A stretch of DNA of 64,000 bases from Nereocystis luetkeana (taxonomy: Eukaryota > Sar > Phaeophyceae > Laminariales > Laminariaceae): assembly GCA_031213475.1 (NCBI GenBank), contig JARUPZ010000019.1:6535906-6599905 (forward strand). Reading direction: 5' to 3'. A program made the position numbers and the translations under genes. Numbering within the stretch: position 1 is the first letter of the stretch; the number at the start of each line of letters is the position of its first letter. The notes beneath the pieces were generated by a model. That model was not told the DNA's origin, did no database searches, and worked only from the letters and a program-made list of their open reading frames with translations. Positions 22,270 to 34,191 of the stretch are shown piece by piece.

Positions 22270-23545
22270 ACACCAATAGATCCGAAGTCGAGGTGGCGTC
22301 ATCGCGGTGATGTACGAGACGCATTGGAGACGACTCTCCCGACCATACTGGGAACGGGAAATGGACCGTCAGCTCTCTGGGAACGAAATTTTGCGCTACT
22401 GGGCCGGCACCCGGAACCAGCACCGCCCGACCAACCGCCTGTACCGCCGGGTGCGAAGTGGCGTGGCACAACTGGAGCTTTCTCGGATTGACGGCGAGCT
22501 CTTTCTGGCGCCCGGCTATGGCCGCGTATCGCACGCCGATTGGCTTCGCCGATACTGCAACACCGTGCATCCAAACGGAGCCCGCTTTTGGTACAAGGGC
22601 GTGGACGGTCTGTGGTGGCTCGGGAAAATCAGCTCGACTACGCCAACGGATAGAGTATATTTTGTTCGATTTTTGGACGACCCGGGACCGATCAAGCTTT
22701 CTCGTTCGCCGGCGCGCTACACGACTTCGACGAGAGCTGTACGAGGTTCTTGGTGTCTGCAAATTCACTTTGCTAGGGCGTTTGCACGGGGGGTCCAGCG
22801 TAACGTAAACGAATTTCGAGGCCCAACCGTGGATAGCTGATTTTAGCTTCTCGGCTCCACTCGACATTTCATTTCTTGCCGTTTTCCTGGGCTCTGGGAG
22901 GTTGTTTTCTACTTTTGCCGTTTTTCCGAGTTTTCGGGTCGGAGTTTTTCCACTCGGTATGTTTTTGCGTCTCCAGTTTTTTTTCTTGGGCCGGGTTGGC
23001 GATGTTTTTTGCGTGTTTTCGTCCTGCCGACTCCCCCGCTCAGTATCGGGGCTGGTCTGGGCACTCGGGCCGCTCATTTATGGCACAGGACATGTTTCCG
23101 GAGTTCTGGTCTTGGTCTACGTGGTTCTTGGCATGTTCGTGTTATTTTTCTTCTCGTCCTGCCGACCCCCCCCCGCTCGGGAGCTGGGGATGATCTGGAT
23201 AAAATTGACTACGAATACTGGGGAACTAGACCGCCTCGCTTTTTGTGCTAACCTTTCGCTTTTCCGTCGATACTTTCTCGCCCCACCCCCCTTGCAGGTG
23301 GTGCGACGATGGCTTTCGTTGACGATTTATTTTTGTCCCTTACGGATAGGCCTTCCTTTCTCATTTTTTTTTTGCGTACCTTGCCGGCTTCATAACCTTG
23401 CCGTTCAGAGGTTTGGGAGTAGGGTTTGAGGAGCCGTATCTTCGACTCATGTTCTAAAGTAGCTCGTGGATCGTGGAATCGGGGTTTACATGAATTCACC
23501 ATAATTCTGCACATACGGCTCATCAGAGTGGGCTAGTGTCATGGC
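22270..23545 (+). mobile_element. 3' part of an LTR retroelement, fossil
   Basis: An open frame at 22307-22840 (177 codons from its ATG) reads FWYKGVDGLWWLGKI, FVRFLDDPGPIKL and GSWCLQIH, suggesting a small barrel (Tudor/SH3-like) domain. The 23400-23545 stretch resembles the segment just before the right LTR of the gypsy fossil (3160-3310: GTATCTTCGA, GTGGGCT-GTGTCAT). I infer the frame is the C-terminal domain of a related gypsy polyprotein. No flanking LTR was identified. Confidence 0.5.
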
Positions 23546-23907
23546 ACTGCTTTGAAAAAGGCCGAAAGGCCGGTAATTACCTGGGTTCAGGTATTGGGAT
23601 CGTCTTTACAGTACCTGGGAGGCGTATCTTAGACGGAAAACCAGGGGTTTTCCCCGCGAACATCGAACCTTGCTCTCAGTCTCTCATCGAGCACGGAAGG
23701 AATATAAAGCTGCTCTTCTTCTTCCCATCTCTAAGCAAACAGCAAACGCGAGTCCCAACGGGAGCCCGGTTAATAGGCAAGCCTACTGTAGCAAGGGATA
23801 CAAAGTGTACTTAACATGCTGACGAGAGAGCTCAGTATCTCACCCGAAACGTGACGTGGATGAGGTTTGTTGCGCGAACCCGACCACCAACGTCTCTATA
23901 TGCGCTA

Positions 23908-24012
23908 CAACGGGGGACCATAGTAAATAGGACCAAATATTGTTAGTAAAAATAGGTAAATGTATAGGTTTTCGTCTGTACCATAGGTCCTATTTACTAT
24001 GCCCCCCCGTAA
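23908..24012. mobile_element. palindromic MITE family A, copy 4
   Basis: Belongs to the sub-type with GTAAATAGGACC in both arms, instead of GTTAATAGGACC. Confidence 0.8.
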
Positions 24013-24479
24013 AATACTACTAGTACTACTATTAATACTACTACTGTACTCCTGAAACAAATATACTATTAGTATTAGTATTAACAGTAAAAATATCGTA
24101 CTGAATAATACCGGAATATATGCTTATAATAGTTGCTCGCCCCAGGAGCTCAACCGTTCAGAAAATGTTGCCTCATATGGGAAAAAAGTGCAACCCCTAT
24201 ACCCACGGTAGGATGGATGAGCCGCTATTATAGTATACCTGGTACATATTGTTCAGGGCTTTTCACGGGGCATGCAGTATATGTTTCCATCAGCATTCTT
24301 GGTCCAGAGAGAGCCAACCTTTCACCAAGCACATCTTTCTTCTGTGAGCTGGAACTCATCATGCAGCATCCAGTCGTCTGGCCCCGACTGACGGTGCTTG
24401 CCTCCAGCGGACTGTCCGGTGCAAGTCAGCGGCCGCACTATACGCGTCATGCGGACATCCGGTCCGCGAGTCGGGTTCT

Positions 24480-24640
24480 TCCAGGTCTTCATAAATCTCA
24501 CCGTGTCGAGTCGCGGGTCGGGTTGAGTCGGGTCGGGTCGAGAGGGGAAGTTTAAAAAAAATCACGGGTCGGGCCAGGTCACCCTGATTCGACCCGACCC
24601 GACTGGACCCGCGAGATTTGACCTGACCCGTGAACATATT
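24480..24640. repeat. GGGTC/GACCC inverted low-complexity block
   Basis: Runs of GGGTCGGG on the left (24500-24570) and CGACCCGACCC on the right (24588-24612) can fold back on each other. Confidence 0.6.
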
Positions 24641-24682
24641 ATTATACCCCCCTTTAAGACACGAAATTCGTAGCAGCTACTA

Positions 24683-24798
24683 TTACGGGGGACCATAATA
24701 GTTAACAGGACCTATGGTATATATAAAAACCTACCAGGGTATATGTTTAACCATTTTTGCTAACAATGTTTGGTCCTGTTAACTATGGTCCCCCGCAA
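24683..24798. mobile_element. palindromic MITE family A, copy 5
   Basis: GTTAACAGGACC sub-type in both arms, TA repeats at both ends. It carries an extra TACCAGGGTA at 24732-24741 relative to sister copies. The CTA array starts directly after it. Confidence 0.85.
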
Positions 24799-24802
24799 TA
24801 GT

Positions 24803-24808
24803 CTACTA

Positions 24809-24861
<53 letters not shown>

Positions 24862-24890
24862 GTAGTTGTAGTATAGTAGACGTACTACTA

Positions 24891-24925
<35 letters not shown>

Positions 24926-25009
24926 GTAGTACTACTATACTACTACTACTACTACTACTACTACTCTAGTAGTACTACTACTAGTAGTACTACTATACTA
25001 CTACTACTA

Positions 25010-25044
<35 letters not shown>

Positions 25045-25077
25045 TAGTAGTAGTAGTAGTAGTAGTAAAGTAGTAGT

Positions 25078-25112
<35 letters not shown>

Positions 25113-25336
25113 TAGTAGTAGTAGTATAGTAGACTATTACGATACTATACTACTACTAACTACTAGTAGTAGTAGTAGTAGTAGTAGTAGTATAGTAGAC
25201 TATTACGATACTATACTACTACTAACTACTACTACTCCTGCTGCTGCTGCTACTACTACTACTACTACTATTACGATACTACTAGACTAATACGATACTA
25301 TACTACTACTAACTACTACTACTACTCCTGCCGCTG

Positions 25337-25374
<38 letters not shown>

Positions 25375-25470
25375 GCTGTGCGGCTGCTGCTGCTACTACT
25401 ACTACTGCTGCTGCTACTACTACTATAATACTACTATTAACACTACTACTGCTTGCTGCTGTAGTTGTAC
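24803..25470. repeat. CTA/TAG trinucleotide array with strand switches
   Basis: About 670 bp built from ACT/CTA units that repeatedly flip to AGT/TAG units, so long perfect hairpins can form (24810-24860, 25010-25110). A 60-bp segment with TATTACGATACTATACTACT is itself tandemly repeated (25133-25320). Confidence 0.85.
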
Positions 25471-25489
25471 CACAGGTAGGTATGTATGT

Positions 25490-26146
25490 ATGTAGTTGCC
25501 CTGCTGTTACACTGTTTTTTTGGACCCCGGTTTCAACAACAACAGCTATATTAATATTTAGCTGTGTTTACAAGTAAGTCCCTTTTGTATCGTAACCACG
25601 CCATGCATGTGCGAGTGTGGGGGCTGTCACCCGTCACACCCCCCCCGTCTCCTCCCCACCTATGAAAACAGCACACAAATGAAAAGGCCTGGATGCTGGA
25701 TGTACCAGTACCTGGTACACATTAATAGTATATTATGTTGAGTTCGGGATGATGTGGACAATCTCATGAGCGTGCGTTCGTCCAACGCTCGATATTTCTA
25801 CCTGGGTACTCTTGATATTGCTAGGACGGCACAACTACTTCTTCTTCTCCTACTAGATATATAGCGCTGTGCACTACGTAAGATACACTCGTCCATGGGG
25901 GGGGAGGGAAGCCCTTCTTTCGTCCATTCTGCTATGTGAGCGTTTCCGTTGGTCTTGGCGTCTGGCTGTCTGGTCTATCTGGCCGTTGACCGTTGAGTTT
26001 TAAAACTGTGTCCCCTTTGTTCCGAATACACAATAAAGCCTTAAAAATATTTACGAAAACTGCGGTTGGCAACTTGACTTGAGCAAGAGATCATCACGAC
26101 AACAAGAGGGACGCAGGCCTCGCTCTTTCTCCCCCTAGGTCAGACC
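25490..26146. other. upstream region of the FYVE-C2 gene
   Basis: No element recognised. AATAAAGCC at 26033 could be a leftover polyadenylation-type signal, but no gene upstream supports that. The sequence just before the start codon is CAGACCATGGCC, a good translation context. Confidence 0.4.
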
Positions 26147-29100
26147 ATGGCCGCCGCTCGACTCGCACGCACTCCCAGTAAGAGATGGGTCCAGGACGAA
26201 GAGGTGGCGGAGTGCCCGCTCTGCCCAAACCGCTTCGAGGGAAGCTTTCTTGACATCACTAGGAGCGGACGCACCCACTGCCGGTATTGCGGTGGAGTCT
26301 TTTGCACCGACTGCTGCTGCCAGGAGCTGTACATGCCCGAGGACGAGGTGAGCTGAAGGGGATCTCCCAACGAGAGCCGGCTGGCCTCCCGGATGGCCAC
26401 CCGCGTGGCCTTTCCGGGCTGACCATGCACAAGACACGGCTCAGCTGAGTGAAGAGACCCCTCGCTGTAGGGGGTTCGTGTATTTGTCTTTACAGCAGTA
26501 GTCGGACGGCCCCATGCAGGCGGACCCACGTCGAGGAAATGTTGTCGGGCATAGGGGAAGGTACGTAGGCACGTACAGCACCAGTGCAGCAGTACGCATA
26601 GATAGGAAGAAATCGCAACAGGAGGGTGTTGAAGCCTCGCCACAGCTTTGACCCGCGCGCGAGGCCCGTTGTCCGGTGGTGGTGTCGTGTGGGCTGCTGA
26701 TGGGCCCGCTCGCCTAGCAACAACCTGGCCGGTATTGAAGGAGGAGATATTTTACGGAAGGCACGACGATGGTCTGTAGACACTGCTGTTGCACCTGCTG
26801 CTACTCGTACTTTACTGCTGCTGCTGTGTATACCTTGCAGCTTCACTGATTTATGACGTGTGTTACGGGGAATGGCTGCACATGAACCTCTTTTTCAGAG
26901 TCGAATCCGAAACACACGCATCGCTGCTGCTGTGCGCACCCCACACCTCGCTCGACGAGTTCCGAAGCTGAGTTTTTTCTCTACAGCGCAACGAAGAGAG
27001 CGCAAAGAAAGCACAAAGGTCGAGCGATGATGCGTCTGTCATGTATGCACTTCATTCAGTATATGGAATAGTCTCGGCCTAAAAGCACGAAGGTCGAGCG
27101 ATGATGCGTCTGTCATGTACCAGGTATGTACTTCATTCAGTATACCAGGTATGGAATAGTCTCGGCCTAAAAATAACCCTCTCCCAAAGTCCCACACACC
27201 CACTTTGGCACTGCAGGTGCGTGTGATGGATGTGCCCTTCTTGATTCGGAGAAAAGCGACTCTGAAATCCGTCCCGAAAAAGGGAAACTTTAAGGGGCAG
27301 CACAGGAGGGGTGCATGTTGTCATATTATTTCGCGGGGTATGTGGTACCAGGTATGTACCAACCACTATGGGTGGTATTACGTTCAACAATTTTGAGGCC
27401 TTATTTGAATACTATTATGACCCGGTCGCCCCGGTGGTTCAAGTGGTTTACCTCGAATTCTACTTGTGTTTGAGTCCTGGGTTCGAGCCCCAGGTGGGTC
27501 AGACATTTGACTTTATTTGCAAAAATAAAAATAAAAAAGGATTCAATTGTTGAGAGCGCCTTGCAGCGTGGGTAGGCACAATTCGATGCGAGTCGACGAG
27601 GGAAGAAAAGGCTGAAATCTTCTCGCGACAAAAAATGAAGGCACGTACCGTAGCGGGAAGGGGGGTAGAAGAGCCTGCTATGTGACCCCGGATCTGAGTT
27701 ACGAGTTGGAAGGAGAGAGAGAAGAAGATGTGCGAAGATTATGAATGGGATGAGCAAAAAAAGTAAGAAAATAAAAAAAATAGAACAATGATTATTTTCC
27801 TGGTCAGAGTGGTGTGTAAGGGTATGTATACGCAGGCTTGCGCACGAGTACATACGCACGCACAACTCCTGCCGAGGGCCGGCCCGGTCGCTCCGGTGGT
27901 CTTACTCTTGAATCCCTCAATACAAGAAGCGTTTGCATGTGATATTACAATAGGAACGTTTATTATATTCAGGGACACATTGGTAGAGCAGGGGGTCGAA
28001 GACGAGCGAGCCCCTGCCATGTTGCGCGGGTGGTTTCTTTAGTTTATAAACCAAATCGACTCACGGCTTTAGGACTGCAGTCCTGTTTTGGGGACAAACC
28101 ACTCAAACCCTAAGTAGTTTGTCCCCCAAACGGGACTGCAGCCCTAAAAGGGTCAAGCAGAAAGCGCCTGCCTTTGGCATGGCGTGTGTGTATGTATAAT
28201 TTCCTGCCTATATACCCTTCTGGCGATGAAAAGAAAGGCACCTATTATATATACCGCCGTAGTAGGGAGGGAGAGGGTGGGGAAAAGAGCCTGCTTTTGT
28301 GACCCCGGATCTGAGTTAGGGCGTGTGTTCCAAACAGAATCGAAAATCGAAATCGAAAAGCGAAAATCACAATCGAAAATCGAAATCGAAAATCGATACG
28401 ATAACAAACAAGGCGCTGATTGGTCCCTGGTCCGAAACATGTTCCCCTTCTTTTTTATAGGCTCCAAGGAAATGAACGATTCACGAGTTACAACCCGATG
28501 CCAAAATCGACAAGCCAATCGAAAGCGCGAACAGCAGCAATTCGGCGCGCCCTATACTGGTCCGCGCAGCCACGTCGAAATATCACGCCAGGACCGACGT
28601 ACTCAGCATCCAACCAACCCAAGGCTGTTATTAGCACGGCTACACAGCCGCACAGACCCCCCCCCCCCCCCCGTAAGCAGCCAGCAGGCGAATCGCAAAC
28701 ACCAGCCCCGACGTTCTCGGGCCTTTGTTTCCCGGCGTTCGAGCCAAAGCGAACATTGTTTGAGGATAGTTGAGGATAATGCCCTCGAAAACGAGGTCGG
28801 AAGTTCGTTCTCAGGATAATTTCAAGTTTGATCTAGGGGCGTCAACGTTGGACGCGCCGCCACCTCCATGGGAGGCCCAACGACGTCGCGCTTGCCTACT
28901 TCTGTGGCGGATTTGTTTTGCCGAGCGCTAGATTGCCGGCATGTGTGCAAAGTTGCGAACGGCCCAAGTAGGCTGTGCTCTCCGTTGCTTTTTTGCCTGG
29001 ATTTCTATTTTCACTTTCCGATTCTGTTTGGACAACTCGGGCTGATTTTTATCGAAATCGAAACGAATTCGATTTTCGATTTCGCTTTTCGATTCTGTTT

Positions 29101-32100
29101 GGACACGCCCTTACACTGTTTTTTATTAATTCTTATAAATATATGTATATGTAAGGGAGGGGATAAGGAGAAAGAGGGGTAACATAATTCTGTAAATGCG
29201 AAGGAAAAATATATATTACGAATATATATATATATATATGTAAAAAGTAAATACAGGCTGTGTTTCCAGTGGAGCTGCGTGATAGAGCCGCCCACACTAT
29301 AACCACAGCAGCAGCAGCGGCAGCAGCGGCAGCAGCGGCAGCAGCAGCAGCAGCAGGGCACCACGAAGTTATTACCCATCCGGCAGTGTGATACATACAG
29401 TAGTATGCGGTATGTTCGTGAGAGGAATTACTGTAGTCAGCTGTTGTGAGAGCACCAAGCTCGGAAGGCTGCATGTCTTCTCGCGATGAGGCACATACGG
29501 TATGGGGAGCGGGGGGGGGGGGGGGGGGGGGGGACGAAGAATCCCCTGCTTGCTTACGACTTGCGACCCCGGATCTGGGATCTGAGTTACCAAAAAGGTA
29601 ACGAATATATCAAGGAGTTTTAACCCTTTTACGACTGCAGTCCCGTTTTGGGGACAAACTACTTGAACATTGAGTGGTTTGTCCCCAAAACGAGACTGCG
29701 GTTCTAAAAGGGTTAGCGAAGAAAAAAAAGAAGCTAAGTCAACTGGTGGAGTCGGATACGTGTATCGAAAAATCCGGTTTCTAATCGAAGACCAGATCTG
29801 GCGGGCTGTTAAAGAAGAGCTTTTCGATCCCAACTGTTTCGGTCGAGTGATCCGATCCACGCATCCCGTCGGAAAAAAAAACACAGATTTTTTGGACGGG
29901 ATGCGTGGATCGGATTACTCGATCGAAGAACGCTTTTGAAGCCCTCTCCACCCCTCTAACCACACGGTCACGCCACACGCCAACCACACCGCAGCAGCCT
30001 AGAGAACACCTCTCCGATGTTGGGTTCGTTGACTGCTGTTGCTGGTGCTGTTGGTGCTGCTCACCGCGCAGCAGCACCTCCTAGAACCCGTGAGCAGGAC
30101 GCGGGGCAGTTTCCAGAATACTTTCGCCTGCGATAGAGGACAAGAACTACAAATTCGATCCGATCGATGATAGAGAAAGGCACCCACAGACACACCCCAG
30201 TCGAATTTTCACGAGTGGATCGGAACCCGACCTTTTACGATGCTTCCAATCCCACGGTATACCCTGGTAATAATTCTTGCGGGGGACCATATTGAATAGG
30301 ACCTACGGTACACACGAAAACCTCTATATTTCGCTATTTTTACTTAACAATATCTGGTCCTATTTTCTATGGTCCCCCGTAATAGAGAATCAGCCTTAGC
30401 TTCGGCCTACGTACTGCTGTGCCTTAAAATTCAGGCACTAGAGTGACTGGCATAGGGGAGCCCGGGGAGGGCCCAGGCTGTATACGTGCGTGAGTACACA
30501 CGTGTTCTGCCTATGGTAGTGGTATCTCTATATTGCCAGTAGTGCCAGGCCAACTTATTCACTGGCATTACCACAGGCGCCGGCATTTATTCTGCACACT
30601 GCCGTCCTCATGTCGGTATGTTCCTTTCCTTTGTGTTGCTTCGTCCGTGCAAGATATACACGTCCTTCTTGAGCAGGTGTGCTTTCCTTTTATCACGGGG
30701 GACCGTAGTTAACAGGACCTATGGTATACACAAACACCTATATATTTCAACATTTTTACCGACAATATTTGGTCCTGTTAACTATGGCTCCCCGTAATAT
30801 CACATTTGCAGCCTTTCTGATCTTCCTTGCGTCATTTGTATTCTGTTCCATTTCAATATTTTTGTTGTTTGTCTTTTTTTTTTCTCCCACTTCCTGGTCT
30901 TGCTTGCAGTGTGGTGTTGATGTTGTGTGCTCGTACCCGGTACGCTGGCATTTCACTCGCTTCACCCATGAATTTGCGACCATTTTTTTTTTTTTTTTTT
31001 TTTGGGGGGGGGGGGGGAGGCTTTCTCTGCTGTCCCACAGCAGTCTGTAACCGCAGGCTTGTTATCTCTCTAGGATAAGGAATCAGGACGGACACTGGGT
31101 GTACTGATGAAGCTGGGTAGAAAACACACGCTGCCTGCCGCACGCACTTGTTGACCCTTTTAGAACCGCAGTTTCGTTCAGGGGACCAAACCATTCAAAT
31201 GATAAGTATTACGGGGGACCATAGTTAATTGAGCCAAATATTGTTAGTAAAAATGGTTAAATACATAGGTTTTCATGTATACCATAGGTCCCATTAACTA
31301 TGGTCCCCGGTAAGAGTTTGTCCCCAAAATGGAAGAGCAGTTCTAGAAGGGTTTAATCCCATCTGTGCCAAGCGATTTCACCCGCAATTCATCTGGCACC
31401 GGCATCATCAACCTCTTTTAGTACCGCAGTCTCGTTTTGGGGGGCAATCCAGTCAAATTCTGAGTAGTTTGTCCCCAAAACGGGACTGCAGTGCTAAGGG
31501 ACCCCTGCTGCTGCACCTGCAACTGCTGTATCCGCTCCGTTACTTTGCTCGGAAAATTGCCTCCGCTTCCCCCACGGCCCTTCCCATTTCTTGGTGTCTT
31601 GTCGTATTTGCGCTCGAGCCTCCAAAAAATGGTGGTATCTTCTCGCTTGGTCCTCCCTCCCCCCCCCCCCCCCGCGGCAAACCCGACATGCTCCGTCCCG
31701 GCATTGTAGGGATGCGAGGGTCTATGGTCATACGACTACGGCCATGCATGAGACCGAGTACATCTCTCCTATCGAGTACCCCCCCCCCCCCCCCCCCCCC
31801 AGCCCTCATGCGATACGTCCCGCCCCTCATGCGATACGTGCCTTGCCCCCGCCCCCCCCCGCTTCACTCCCGCCTTCCTGGTCAGGTGGTACGCCCCCCC
31901 TCGTCCTCCAAGTTCAAGAGCATTATCTTCGATCCTACTCTGAAGCAAAAGGCTTGCCGGACGTGCGTCAAGGTATACTATAAATCAGTAAAAACATGCC
32001 TGTGTACACAGACAGCAGTACCTGATGACCTTGCGCGCGCGACAGCACTTTCAAGAGTTTGGTGCTTTTAAAGATTTTTTGGATCGATCTGTTCTTCATC

Positions 32101-34156
32101 AAAACATAATAAAAACCGTTTTTTTTTTGGGCGCTGATTTTGGATGTAATGTAGGACACACGCTGCGCAACAGAAGAAAAGTAAGAAATCGGGTCTGCCC
32201 CAGAATTACAGGGTCTATGTATACGATGTATACTGTTGTGTCGCGTAATATGGTACTGTTTGTAGTATGATTATGAAATGTACCCGTATAAACGTACCAG
32301 GTACCTGGTATGTATTTGCATATACAGCACTGCATACATATCATACGTACCAGGTACCCATTTTTTTTGTGTTGTATACTGCAGCTTGTGTCGTGAAGGA
32401 TCGGTCCAGGCAGTGTGGGTGACACGATGGTCGGTGTTTCGACGGCGTCGTGACAATAGGGCTCGTGGAAGATGCGGGTGGGGGGTGGGGGGTGGGGGGT
32501 GTCGGCCCGTCCCCATCGGCGGAGTGACAGTGCCGCTTTTTGCTTGCAGCCGAAAGCTGCGATGCTGTCGGTAGCCGTTGACCCCCTACCGTGCGGCAGA
32601 TGGCCCAGCTCCGACAAAATGGTTGACAGACAGACCAACAGTCCACACTATTTCTAACTGATCATTCCATTCCGAGAAATTTCCCAGACGATCGGGAATT
32701 TTCCCAGCTCCGACAAGATGGTTGACAGTCCGTACCGTTTCTAACTCTTCATTCCAATCCCCGAGAAATTTTCGAGGCTGTCCGGGTCAGGGTTTTGAAC
32801 CCTTTTATAACTGCCCTCCCTTGTATATTGGAGACAAATTACTTGAAATTAGTGTGCGACTCGGGCTACGATAAGGGTCCGTTCGCACGTAGCACTTTCG
32901 GGGCCGTTTTTTTCCAGCATTTCTGATTGACTGAACTCCCTCGTCCCAAATTACCGGTACACCAGCAAATCAGCATGATAGCAGTACGTACGTATCTCCT
33001 TTTGTGTTGTAAGCACACACGTTCCAATTTTCCTTCCCCTCCCTGGTCGGTGAAAACCCGACGTGCTCCGTCTCGGCATTGTAGGGATGCGAGGGTCTCT
33101 ATTGTCATACGACTACGGCCATGCATGAGATCGAGTACACATCTCCTATAGAGTACCCCCCCCTCCCCCGATTTATTTGTTGCATGGCTTGTTTAAGTCG
33201 TGCGGTACCTTAGCTACTGCCCCCCATCCACCCACACACCCAACCACCCAACCACCCCCGTCCCCGGTCTTCAAATATATCACCCCCCCCCCCCCGCCCT
33301 ATTGTCATACAACTTCGGCCACGCATGAGATCGAGTACATACCTCCTATCGAGTACACCCCCCCCGGTGCTCCGTCTCGAAAGGGATGCGTGGTCAATGG
33401 TACAATGGTCAATGACTAAGGCGAGCAACAAATGAGTACGCCCCCCCCCCCCCCCCTCCCCCCTGCCTTCGCTGATCCCCTCTCCCGCTATCTCCCCTAC
33501 CTTTCCTGTCAGATACTGGTGCCGCAGCAGGAGTCGATCAAGGCCAGCCGCGGGCGGGGCGGCGGGGGCGGCGGCGGCGGCGGTGGCGGCGGTGGCGGCG
33601 GCGGTGGCGGCGGCGGCGGAAGTGGGCACCGCGCTAATAGTTTCTCCGCGCGAAAGAACCCGATTGGCCCGCACTTTACGATCGTCATCGACAAGGCTAA
33701 GGTAGAAACAAAGAAAAAAAAAAAAAAAAAAACTCGTAGAAACTTCGTGCGCCCATGTGTATGGATGTATACCTGGTAGGTAAAAAAGGGCTAAAAACCC
33801 CCCAAAAAAAACGTCCCTCGGGCATATCATCTACAGATCATTCCCACTTGATGCATGATCTAGGTCTTTCAGGGCAGGCAGATAGATCATCTATGCCCGA
33901 TATTGTATGTATGTATGATCTACAGCTCGTTTTCCCGGGTGGGATCCGTAAAGTCTGCCTAATCTATACTTCGAAGTATATAGTTTGATATTTCCTGGGG
34001 TTGGATCTGTAATATGAATATATGCAGCTCCTGCATAAAAACCTCTCACAACGGCAGCTGAGGAACTAGATCGTCTGCTGTAGATATAGATAGATCATGA
34101 TCTGTATGATCTGTTCGAGGTGTCTAGTGTTGTGAGCAAGGGAGGAACCGTTGTTT

Positions 34157-34191
<35 letters not shown>

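Noticed and set aside
22148-23077. 309-codon minus-strand frame
   Set aside because: Antisense to a frame with clear retroelement-type motifs; basic composition mirrors that frame.
27424-27507. functional tRNA gene
   Set aside because: The head is tRNA-like, but the acceptor stem does not pair well and it continues into a SINE body with a second near-identical copy.
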